NCBI GenBank assembly: GCA_015487975.1
Contig: WFOS01000067.1
Span: 1 to 34,193 of the forward strand
Source: Ardenticatena sp.
GTDB lineage: Bacteria > Chloroflexota > Anaerolineae > Ardenticatenales > Ardenticatenaceae
DNA: 34,193 nucleotides
Reading direction: 5' to 3'
The notes under the pieces were generated by a model. That model ran no database searches and was not told the DNA's origin. It saw only the letters and a program-made list of their open reading frames with translations. Below, piece after piece: positions 13,482-21,384 of this stretch (position 1 is its first letter; each line of letters starts with the position of its first letter). The position numbers and the translations under genes are program-made.

Positions 13482-16070
13482 TTACTTACTTATTTTACAT
13501 ACAGGTTGTTTTATAAAGTTTTGAGTAGTATTTGGTGGCTGGCTGTACAGTTGGATAGAGCGGAGTAATTGTCGAGTTGTATTAGCGAACATGGCAAAAG
13601 TATATTCTTTTTCAAATAATCTGATCACTTTGACATTTGCTTTCTTTAATTCCTTTCTAAGAGGAGCACTAATCTTCGTCCAAGGGGCTATAACTAGTGA
13701 TATGTCTACTCCATACTTTTTTGAATATTCGATTGCTTTAACTATATTTGAATTTTTACTTTTCGATAGGGTTGTAAACAGGTTAGCTTTTACTTCAATG
13801 ATCTTTTTGATATTCTTATTTAAGCTTTTTTCAACAGCGTCTGGAATAAACTTTTTTCCATTTATTGAAAGTTTTGGTCCTTTGTATTTTTTCAAACCCA
13901 ATTTCCACAAAGCCGCTTTTTCAAAAACTCTACCTGTCTTAGAAGCAATTTTCCTTTTAATGTTGCTTTTGAATTTCTTGAGATATTTTGTTATTTTTTT
14001 AGGAACAATCTTGGTGGTGGATTTTTTAATTTTTTGAAAAGGTTTTGTCAATTTAGAAGCAAATTTAATTATTTTTTCTGATTTCGGGATTTTTGTTAAT
14101 ACTCTGCGTGCTGCCCCGGTAGATCCAGGAAGAATTATCCCAGCAGCATCAATTCCAAGTAGTAAAGCATTTTTGAGTGATGGTTTTTTGACAAACTCTT
14201 TAGCGCTTTTATAGGTAAAATAGATATCGGCTAATGTTTCAAGGAAGTACCCATACGCATCCACCCAATTGACGGGGTTGGCGTGGACGAAAGCATACCG
14301 GTGCAACGAAAGCGGCACGGCCAGGGCGCCGCGGAAGGGGTCGGGGGTGAGCCAGAGGCCCGCGCTTGGGTCGTAGTAGCGCGCGCCGAAGTAGTACAGG
14401 CCGGTGGCTTCGTCCCACTCTTTGCCGGTCAGCGTATAGTGGTTGTGCGGGTCGGTGAAGTTGCCGCGGGCGGGAATCAGGCGGCCGTAGGCGTCGTAGC
14501 GGTAATTGTGCGTGCTCTGCCCCTGGTGCTTGGTCAGCCCGGCGACGTTGCCACGCCCGTCCAGGTGGTACCAGTAAGTCTGCCCATCCGTCTCCGCCGG
14601 GAAGCGGCGCATCGCCAGCAGCATCGGCACCGGGCTGAAGGCTTCCACCCCGCCCCGGTAATACTCTCGCCGCTGGCCGTTCCAGCGGTCGTATTCGGCG
14701 ATGGGGTCGAGGCCGTCGTAGGCGTACTCGGTGCGCTTGACGCCGCCGTTCCCCGTCTTGGGGTCGTATTCCACGGCCAATCGGCGGCCCAACCCATCGT
14801 AGGCGAAGCGCATGACCTCGCGCGCGATGCGATTGCCGCCGCTGATCTGGTAGGCTTGCGCTTCGACCAGGCGGTTCTCCCGATCGTAGGTGTACGTCCA
14901 CCCTTGGGTGCCTGGGCCGGGCGGGCCGTTCCACTCTACGTTCACCCGGTTGCCGTTGGCGTCGTAGGCGTAGGTGAAAGTCTGGTGGTCGTTGGGCTGG
15001 GCGCCGATGCGTTCGGCTTGTACCAGCCGGTCGGCGGCGTCGTAGATGTAGGTGACGGTGAAGCCGTCGCGGGGGCGCTGTGTGGTCACGTCGTCGTTGG
15101 CCTGCCAGCGCACCCGGTTGCTGGCTGCGTCGTAGGCGTAGGTCTCGTCGAAGCCTGCGTCGTTCGTCACCCGCACCAGCCGGCGCAGCGGGTCGTAGGT
15201 GTACTGCTCCTCCACCACGGCCGGTTGCCGCCAGCCATAGGTTGCCCGCATGGCGGTGCGCAGCCCCACTTCGTTCAGCGTGTACTCGAAAGCGGCAATG
15301 ATCTCCCCACTATCCCGCCGGTTCACCAGGCGAAGCAGCCGGTCGGCCTGGTCGTAGGTTGCCTCCACCACCGTGCCGTTGGGATTGAGCTGGCGCACCA
15401 AGTTCCCCACAGCATCCCGCTCGAAGCGGGTGACCAGGCCGGTGGGGGCGGTTACGCGCGTTAGGCGGTTGGCCGCGTCGTACTCGTACTGCACACGCCC
15501 CCCTTCGGGGTAGACCAGCGCGGTGCGGTTCCCCTCGGGGTCGTATTCATACGCCAGGATACGCCCCAACGCATCGCTCACCTGCGTGATACGGTCGAGC
15601 GCATCGTATTGCCACGTGGTGACGCCCACCGTGTCGGTCATGCGGGTGAGGTTGTGGACGGCGTCGTAGGCGAACGCCAGATCGTCGTTGCTTCCCACGT
15701 AGTCCACGCGCACCAGCAAATCGTCGGCGTCGTAGTGGTAGCGGGTCACATCCCCGTTGGCGTCCGTGCGTGTGACTAGGTTCCCCACGGCGTCGTAGGC
15801 GTAGCGCCAGGTGCTGCTGACGGGGTTGGTTTCGCCGATGAGGCGGTCGAGTGCGTCGTAGTCGAAGGTGGTGGTGTGTCCCAACGGGTTGACGAGGGCC
15901 ACCAGGTTGCCGTTGGCGTCGTAGCGGTAGCGGTAGGTGACGTTCGTCTCGTGATCGGGTGTGAAAGCGGGGCGATAGTTGAGCGTCACCGCGGCAAGGC
16001 GGGAGAGTGGGTCGTAGGTGTAGTGGGTGACCACGCCATCGGGGGCGATCTCGTCCGTCAGGTTGCCCAC
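13482..16070 (-). CDS. RHS/YD-repeat toxin, C-terminal part with PD-(D/E)XK-like nuclease tip
   Basis: An 862-residue frame continuing the RHS protein after a frameshift near 16088-16090. Residues 1 to about 560 are YD repeats (many G-N-x-x-x-x-x-Y-x-Y-D-A units); the RHS-associated core follows, ending DPFRGALAVPLSLHRYAFV...DAYG near residue 606. The ~256-residue tip (14250-13485) is Lys-rich and strikingly AT-rich. It holds GRVFEKAALWKLGLKKYKG, then FIPDAV and IIEVKA, the E...D...ExK arrangement of PD-(D/E)XK nucleases, so a DNase- or RNase-type toxin is likely. GTG at 16070 is only a nominal start. No gene that looks like a cognate immunity protein directly follows the stop at 13482; the next 240 bp hold only repeat debris. 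Confidence 0.85.
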   Translation of the reverse strand: MGNLTDEIAPDGVVTHYTYDPLSRLAAVTLNYRPAFTPDHETNVTYRYRYDANGNLVALVNPLGHTTTFDYDALDRLIGETNPVSSTWRYAYDAVGNLVTRTDANGDVTRYHYDADDLLVRVDYVGSNDDLAFAYDAVHNLTRMTDTVGVTTWQYDALDRITQVSDALGRILAYEYDPEGNRTALVYPEGGRVQYEYDAANRLTRVTAPTGLVTRFERDAVGNLVRQLNPNGTVVEATYDQADRLLRLVNRRDSGEIIAAFEYTLNEVGLRTAMRATYGWRQPAVVEEQYTYDPLRRLVRVTNDAGFDETYAYDAASNRVRWQANDDVTTQRPRDGFTVTYIYDAADRLVQAERIGAQPNDHQTFTYAYDANGNRVNVEWNGPPGPGTQGWTYTYDRENRLVEAQAYQISGGNRIAREVMRFAYDGLGRRLAVEYDPKTGNGGVKRTEYAYDGLDPIAEYDRWNGQRREYYRGGVEAFSPVPMLLAMRRFPAETDGQTYWYHLDGRGNVAGLTKHQGQSTHNYRYDAYGRLIPARGNFTDPHNHYTLTGKEWDEATGLYYFGARYYDPSAGLWLTPDPFRGALAVPLSLHRYAFVHANPVNWVDAYGYFLETLADIYFTYKSAKEFVKKPSLKNALLLGIDAAGIILPGSTGAARRVLTKIPKSEKIIKFASKLTKPFQKIKKSTTKIVPKKITKYLKKFKSNIKRKIASKTGRVFEKAALWKLGLKKYKGPKLSINGKKFIPDAVEKSLNKNIKKIIEVKANLFTTLSKSKNSNIVKAIEYSKKYGVDISLVIAPWTKISAPLRKELKKANVKVIRLFEKEYTFAMFANTTRQLLRSIQLYSQPPNTTQNFIKQPVCKISK
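14251..14386 (-). repeat. RHS core direct repeat (copy in the intact RHS gene)
   Basis: Partner of 13058-13193. The homology ends exactly at the DAYG boundary, beyond which the GC-rich core gives way to the AT-rich tip. Confidence 0.9.
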
Positions 16071-19000
16071 GGCGTCGTAGAGATAGCGGGTGTCTCCCCT
16101 TCGGCGTTGGTAACGTCCACCAGGCGGTCGAGTGCATCGTAGGCGAACGTCGTGCGGTGGCCGTTGGCGTCCACCACCGCCGTCAGGTTGTCGTTGGCAT
16201 CGTACTCGTAGGTGGTCTGGTTCCCCAATGCATCGATGACGTTCACCAGACGATACCCCGCGTCATACGTGTACGTTTCGGTGGCGCCGTTGCGGTTCGT
16301 CCAGCTCAACAGGTTGCCCACCGCATCGTAGGTGAAGGTGGTGACCTGCCCCAAGGCGTCCACCACGGCCGTCAGGCGGTCGAGGGCGTCGTAGCGGAAC
16401 TCGGTGGTGGCACCGCGGGCGTTGGTGTAGAAGCGCAGGTTGCCCACGATGTCGTAGACGAATCGTTCCACATGCCCGCCGGGGTCCTCGGTGGTGATCA
16501 GGCGGTCCAGGTCGTCGTAGGTGAAGGTCGTGCGGCGGCCAAGGGCATCCACCACGGCGATCACATTGTCGGCCGCGTCGTATTCGAGGCGGGTGACGCC
16601 CCCCAGCGCGTCGGTCACCTGCACCAGCCGGTAGGCGGCGTCGTAGGCCAACGTGGTGGTATAGCCGCGTGGGTTGGTCAGGCGAATGAGGTTGCCCGCC
16701 GGGTCGTAGGCGTACTCGGTGCGCACGTTGGTCTCGGCGTCGGGTGGGGTGCCGGTCACGGCATTTTCCACCACCGCTATCTGGCGTCCCAGCGCGTCAT
16801 ACTCGTAGCGCGTCACCACGCCACGCGGGTCCACGGCTTCTACCACATTGCCGTCGGCGTCGTAGGCGAAGGTGGTGCGCCCACCCAGCGGGTCTTCCAC
16901 TTCCACGAGCCGCGACGCGCGGTCGTAGCGCAACGTCGTGCGGAACCCGCGGGCGTCCACGACGGCTGTGAGGTTGCCATTGGCATCGTAGGCGTATCGC
17001 CACGTGCGTCCCAGGGCGTCGCGCTCCTCTACCAGGCGGCCGAGCAGGTCGTAGGTGAAGTGCGTGGCGTTGCCATTGGCATCCAGAGCGCGTACCACGT
17101 TCCCCAGCAGGTCGTACTCGTACTGCTCGGTCACGTTCGTGTCCGGAGTGGAGGCGAACCCCGGCCGCTCGTTGAAGATCATCGTCGTGGGGCGGTCCAG
17201 GTCGTCGTAAACCGCATGGGTGACGCGGCCGGCCGGATCCCGTACGTCGGTGACATTCCCCACGGCGTCGTAGGCGAGGCGCACGGTGTAGCCCTGCGGA
17301 CCCTGTACCCCTGTCAGCCAGAAGAGGGCGTTGTACGTGTACTGCCAAGTGCGCCCGGCGGCGTCCTGGAATGCCACCAGGTTCCCCATCGCATCGTAGC
17401 TGAACGTCATCACACGCCCCAGCGGATCGGTAGCGCGCACCAGGCGGTCGGAAGCGTCGTATTCGTAGGTGGTCGTGCCGCCGTTGGGGTCGGTAGCGCT
17501 CACCAGGTTGCCGTTGGCGTCGTACTGGTAGCGTTCGCTGTATCCCAGCGGCCCATCGAGGCGCAGCAGGTTGCCACCGGGGTCATAGGTGAAGGTGTAG
17601 CGGTGTCCCAACGGCGTCGTCGTCTCCGTCAAGCGGCCCAGCGCGTCATAGGCGAACGTCGTAGTATTCCCCTCGGGGTCGGTGAGCGCCGTCAGATTAC
17701 CGGCGGCATCGTAGGTCGCCACGCTCTGGTTCCCCGCGAAGTCCGTCCAGGCCGTGGGCAGGCCGCGTCCGTCGAGGGTGAAGGTGGCGCAATCCCCCAG
17801 CGCGTTGCAGAGGCGCGTCAAGTTGCCGCGTGCGTCGTAGGTGAACGTCGTCTCTTGCACGCGCGTGGCGTCGATCCATTGGCGAATGCGCACCGGCAGA
17901 TTGCGGCTGTCGTACTCGAACGTCGTGCGGGCGCCCAACGGCCCCGTCTGGCTGAGCCGATTCCCTTGGGCGTCGTAGGTGAAGGTCCACGTGCGGCCAG
18001 CCTCGTCCTCGACGCTCGTCAGGTGATTCTGCGCGTCGTAAGTGAAGCGGCGCACGCCACCCAGTGCGTTGCGCACTTCCACCAACCGATCCTGGGCGTC
18101 GTAGACATGGACGGTTTGGTTCCCCAAGGCGTCGGTGATGGTGACGGCGCGGTTGGCATCATCGTATGTCAGGGTGCGGCGCTCGCTGGCACCAATGATC
18201 TGCTCCACCGCACGCCCCACGGCATCGTAGGAAAGGCGCAAGGTGGGATACCCGTTCGGCGAGATGATGGTCGTCAGGCGGCCGTCGGCGTCGTAGACGT
18301 ATTCGGTCGTCTGACCACGTGCGTCGGTGAAGAAGCGCAGGCGGCCATTGTCGTAGGCGTAGCGCAGGCGCACGCCTTCGGGCGCGGTGATTTCGCGGAT
18401 GAGGCCATCGCCAGTGTAGGCGAGTTCGACCCAGCGGCCGGCGCTGTTTTCGATGCGCGTCAGGCGGCCGTTGGTGTAGGTGAAGGTGATGAAATTGCCG
18501 TTGCGGTCTTCGATGCGCGTGAGGCGGCCGTCAGCGTCGAACAGGTAGGTGCGCTGTTCTTTCGTCTGCAACAGATATCCGCCATTTTGGACCCGCAACG
18601 TGTCGTAGACGCGCGGTTGCACGGGCGAGAAGGTGCCGTCGCCGTTGTCGCGGAAGTCTACCGCATGACCATCGGGGTAGCGCACTTGCACCCCGTCGAG
18701 CAGGGCGTCGTCCAGTTCGACGATGCTCATGCCGAAGAAGGGCGTCCACCCTGCGCCGAAGGGCTCAGGATGCACCGCCACCGGCTCGAAACGGACCTCG
18801 GTGCCGTCCAGCGTGTAGCGCACTCTGCCCAGCGGTTCGCCGAGGCGCGTGTTGTAGGTACGCTCCACGACGATGTCCGTATCGCCGATCCCCGGCACGA
18901 TCAAGTCGACGACGTTTTGCACGAAGTTTCCGTTGGCCGTGTTGATGGGATCGGCGGCGCAGCCTTGCGGCCCGGGGTTGCACTGGTCGGCGCCACTGGC

Positions 19001-21034
19001 GCGCCCCAATGGGTCATACGTGTAGGGCGTGCGTGCCGCGCTGGAGTTGTACTTGGGTGCGTCCATCAAGTTGTAGAGCCCCAGGTTGTATGGGCGGGCG
19101 GGTGGCGTCAGCGTGATGGGCTGGCCGGGCGGAAACGCCGCCGCATTGCCCGACGTGTCGACAGCAATCACGCGCCAGGTGCTGATCTGGTTGCGAGGGA
19201 GTGGCACCACGGCCTCGTACCGGTCGCCGTTGGGCGTCATGAGCCGACTGACACCGTCGAAGACCAGGTAGACGCGGTCCACGGCCACGTTGTCGGTGAC
19301 GGAAGCCGAGAAGAGCGTCTGGCCGTTGGCGCTGATCTGGCGGTCCACGAAGTGGATGACCGGTGGCTCGGTGTCGAGGGTACCCGTGAAGGGGGCATCG
19401 ATGTGGACGAAGGAGTACTGGTTGGTCGGGCCGCAGTTGTTGTAAAGGAGTTGAGTGTGGCGAAGGTCGGCGCGGTCGCTGGTTTGGCCGTTGGAAACCC
19501 ACGAATGCACGTTGATGAGCGGCCCCTGGCTATCGACGTTCACCACCACACCGCCCCAGCCCCAACAGCCGTTGGTGCCGACGAAAACCACATCACCGGG
19601 TTCCAGCTGGGCGGGGTCCGTTACTTCGGACGCGCCATTGTTGAGCAGCCAGGCGCGCAAATCTTGAATGCGCAAGGCTTCCCCAGCCCAAAGTGGGGGC
19701 ACGGGCAGACCGCCGGCCTGCAACGCCATGTTGATGAAGTGGGCGCCGTCGACACCATTGGCGCCGGGGAAGAACGTACATTGGAGCGACGAGCCGTCGG
19801 TCCAGAGGTAGCATCCGTCGCTGTTGCTCAGCGGTGCGACGCGTGTCCAGTAGTTGGCATACTGCACAGCAGCCTGGCGATCGTAGGTGACTTGTTGGGC
19901 GCGTTGCAGCCGAGCCTCAGCGGGGCGTTCGACCACTACCTCGGCGAGTGGACGGGTGGACGTGGGTACCTCTTGTGGATGGGGGACGACAGTGGGCAAA
20001 AGGGCCTGGAACGTTTGCCAGGCGTCCGCCACAGGGCCATTGCCGTAGATCGCCAGGCTGTAACTGACGTGCCCGGCGTAGAAAGCAGCGTGTACCAACA
20101 GGATATTCTGATTCGGCGACGGGTCGTTCTTGGCGCGCAGTACCTGTACGAGTGTCGTGCCATCGGCCAGCGTCGTCACGCTCTCGTCGTAGAGCGAAGC
20201 AATGAACGGATCCACTGGAATAGCGAGATTGCCGAAAGGTGGCTGCGGCGTGGTCGCCCAGTCGGAGTTGGCTTCCAGGCGGTAGGTTCCGTCGGGAGAG
20301 AGAAAGCGCACGAAATCGGCGTCGGCAATCTGGGTGCTGGTGGGAGGTGTTTGCGCCCCTTCCTCACGTGTCCAACCACTCGGGGGGATGAATGCGAGCC
20401 CCGTCACTTGGATGGGAGGCTGGCGACTCACGAGCGGCAAGAAAATCGTGTGTGTGGTCGGGGTTGTCAAGGTGACGACCTCGGTTGGTTGCTCGCCAAG
20501 TCGGCTCGTGGCTTGGAGCCATCCATCGAAGATGGGCGTCGAGAGCGTTTGGTTGGGAACATTCAGTGTTGCTCTCGGCACGTCCTGGGAGGGCTGGACC
20601 TGTTGGTCGGTCAGTGGCAGGAGGGCAGGCTGTGGTTGTGTAGAAGGCGCAATGGCTGGCTGGGGGGCGTTGGGAGATGGCACTGCCCGTGGGCGGGGGA
20701 GCAGCGACGGCATCTCTGCCCATGTGAGCGTGTCGAATCCCAGTGGCTCGAACGGGTTGGCAGGCGTGAGTGGAAACCGAGGTTGTGTTCCTGCCCAGCG
20801 GGGGAAGCGGGTAGGCATCTCGCCCACGAAGGGCACATCGGCCAGAGCGGCGAGCGGCCATTCCTTGGGCGAGGGAAGTGGTGTCGATACACGTTCACGG
20901 GATTGGGGTGTCGCCGAGGGACGGGGTTCTGGTGTAGTGAGGGCCGCAGCAATGGCTTGATGGGGCAGCGAGGTGAAGAGCAACGCGATGACGACGAGCA
21001 GACGAACAAGCGCATCGATCTGGTGCGGTTTCAT
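16058..21034 (-). CDS. RHS/YD-repeat toxin, N-terminal secreted part (frameshifted)
   Basis: About 1658 residues before the frame ends at 16058. A Sec signal peptide (RLLVVIALLFTSLPHQAIAA) is followed by a Pro/Thr-rich linker and an FLPLV segment. Next comes a region at about 385-530 that resembles Amidase_6-type domains (AAVQYANYW, GLPVPPLW, PGDVVFVG) but with DGAHF in place of the catalytic DCxNF. An Ig-like segment (SVTDNVAVDRVYLVF) follows, then a DUF6531-type RHS start (DPINTANGNFVQ... VVERTYNT) near 700 and long YD repeats. The ATG at 21034 is chosen for its GGGAGG ten bases upstream and the signal peptide; TTG at 21052 and ATG at 21043 are alternatives. Near 16088-16090 the sequence reads ACACCCGC where one more C would keep the frame; with it, 21034 to 13482 forms a single ~2517-residue protein. 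Confidence 0.88.
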   Translation of the reverse strand: MKPHQIDALVRLLVVIALLFTSLPHQAIAAALTTPEPRPSATPQSRERVSTPLPSPKEWPLAALADVPFVGEMPTRFPRWAGTQPRFPLTPANPFEPLGFDTLTWAEMPSLLPRPRAVPSPNAPQPAIAPSTQPQPALLPLTDQQVQPSQDVPRATLNVPNQTLSTPIFDGWLQATSRLGEQPTEVVTLTTPTTHTIFLPLVSRQPPIQVTGLAFIPPSGWTREEGAQTPPTSTQIADADFVRFLSPDGTYRLEANSDWATTPQPPFGNLAIPVDPFIASLYDESVTTLADGTTLVQVLRAKNDPSPNQNILLVHAAFYAGHVSYSLAIYGNGPVADAWQTFQALLPTVVPHPQEVPTSTRPLAEVVVERPAEARLQRAQQVTYDRQAAVQYANYWTRVAPLSNSDGCYLWTDGSSLQCTFFPGANGVDGAHFINMALQAGGLPVPPLWAGEALRIQDLRAWLLNNGASEVTDPAQLEPGDVVFVGTNGCWGWGGVVVNVDSQGPLINVHSWVSNGQTSDRADLRHTQLLYNNCGPTNQYSFVHIDAPFTGTLDTEPPVIHFVDRQISANGQTLFSASVTDNVAVDRVYLVFDGVSRLMTPNGDRYEAVVPLPRNQISTWRVIAVDTSGNAAAFPPGQPITLTPPARPYNLGLYNLMDAPKYNSSAARTPYTYDPLGRASGADQCNPGPQGCAADPINTANGNFVQNVVDLIVPGIGDTDIVVERTYNTRLGEPLGRVRYTLDGTEVRFEPVAVHPEPFGAGWTPFFGMSIVELDDALLDGVQVRYPDGHAVDFRDNGDGTFSPVQPRVYDTLRVQNGGYLLQTKEQRTYLFDADGRLTRIEDRNGNFITFTYTNGRLTRIENSAGRWVELAYTGDGLIREITAPEGVRLRYAYDNGRLRFFTDARGQTTEYVYDADGRLTTIISPNGYPTLRLSYDAVGRAVEQIIGASERRTLTYDDANRAVTITDALGNQTVHVYDAQDRLVEVRNALGGVRRFTYDAQNHLTSVEDEAGRTWTFTYDAQGNRLSQTGPLGARTTFEYDSRNLPVRIRQWIDATRVQETTFTYDARGNLTRLCNALGDCATFTLDGRGLPTAWTDFAGNQSVATYDAAGNLTALTDPEGNTTTFAYDALGRLTETTTPLGHRYTFTYDPGGNLLRLDGPLGYSERYQYDANGNLVSATDPNGGTTTYEYDASDRLVRATDPLGRVMTFSYDAMGNLVAFQDAAGRTWQYTYNALFWLTGVQGPQGYTVRLAYDAVGNVTDVRDPAGRVTHAVYDDLDRPTTMIFNERPGFASTPDTNVTEQYEYDLLGNVVRALDANGNATHFTYDLLGRLVEERDALGRTWRYAYDANGNLTAVVDARGFRTTLRYDRASRLVEVEDPLGGRTTFAYDADGNVVEAVDPRGVVTRYEYDALGRQIAVVENAVTGTPPDAETNVRTEYAYDPAGNLIRLTNPRGYTTTLAYDAAYRLVQVTDALGGVTRLEYDAADNVIAVVDALGRRTTFTYDDLDRLITTEDPGGHVERFVYDIVGNLRFYTNARGATTEFRYDALDRLTAVVDALGQVTTFTYDAVGNLLSWTNRNGATETYTYDAGYRLVNVIDALGNQTTYEYDANDNLTAVVDANGHRTTFAYDALDRLVDVTNAEGETPAISTTPWAT

Positions 21035-21132
21035 CTTCTCCATGCCTCCCAATGACGAACGAGAAACCTGGTTGCACCTATGGCTATGGCGAGGGCACCA
21101 ACGCTCATCGGAAAACGAGTGGGGTTGTTTGA

Positions 21133-21161
21133 AAGATAACGGATTTACGTTTCTTTGTCAA
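21133..21161 (-). promoter_or_regulatory. Strong sigma-70 promoter of the RHS gene
   Basis: On the minus strand TTGACA (21156-21161) and TATCTT (21133-21138) are 17 bp apart in an AT-rich patch about 100 bp upstream of the RHS start. This is one of the best promoter matches in the window and suggests the RHS gene is transcribed. Confidence 0.7.
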
Positions 21162-21297
21162 CAACTTTTTTTCATTATTTGTTGCTTCATAAAAGCTCGT
21201 CGCTGGTCAAGGCCATATGCAACGCACTCTGCCGAGATGCGACGAGTGGCGGATCCGTATGGATGAGGAGCGATACGCAGATACACACACAACGAAC

Positions 21298-21326
21298 GAG
21301 GCGATGTGTGTGATGCACATCGCCTC
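21298..21326 (-). terminator. Terminator after the multicopper oxidase operon
   Basis: An 11-bp perfect stem (GAGGCGATGTG/CACATCGCCTC) with a 7-nt loop, about 60 bp after the multicopper oxidase stop. The minus-strand tail is T/G-rich (TTCGTTGTGTG); the plus-strand side has the better T-run (CTCTTTT), so it may work in both directions. Confidence 0.7.
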
Positions 21327-21384
21327 GTCTCTTTTCAGCGGCAGCAATTGCCTGGCTGGAATGTTGTGGGTGGGCCAAGCGCCC

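Larger units (their letters stand above)
21035..21384. other. Intergenic region between RHS and multicopper oxidase genes
   Basis: It holds the RHS promoter (21133-21161) and a terminator hairpin (21298-21326). No small gene with a ribosome binding site was seen. Confidence 0.6.

Noticed and set aside
14283-15464. A 393-codon plus-strand open frame within the RHS 3' part
   Set aside because: Same antisense effect as the larger frame; no start signal or family.
16085-16095. Programmed ribosomal frameshift in the RHS gene
   Set aside because: There is no long slippery run or evident stimulatory structure, only a short C-run; an indel or a sequencing error is simpler.
14400-18600. CRISPR-like periodicity
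   Set aside because: The periodic GTCGTAGG-type units are codons of the YD repeats, not direct repeats with unique spacers; spacing and sequence vary and the frame stays open.
16157-21055. A 1632-codon open frame on the plus strand opposite the RHS gene
   Set aside because: It is the antisense shadow of the YD repeats: repeated codons such as those for Y-D-A read as stop-free V-x-G-V units on the other strand. It has no domain, and the minus strand carries the signal peptide, promoter and ribosome binding site.
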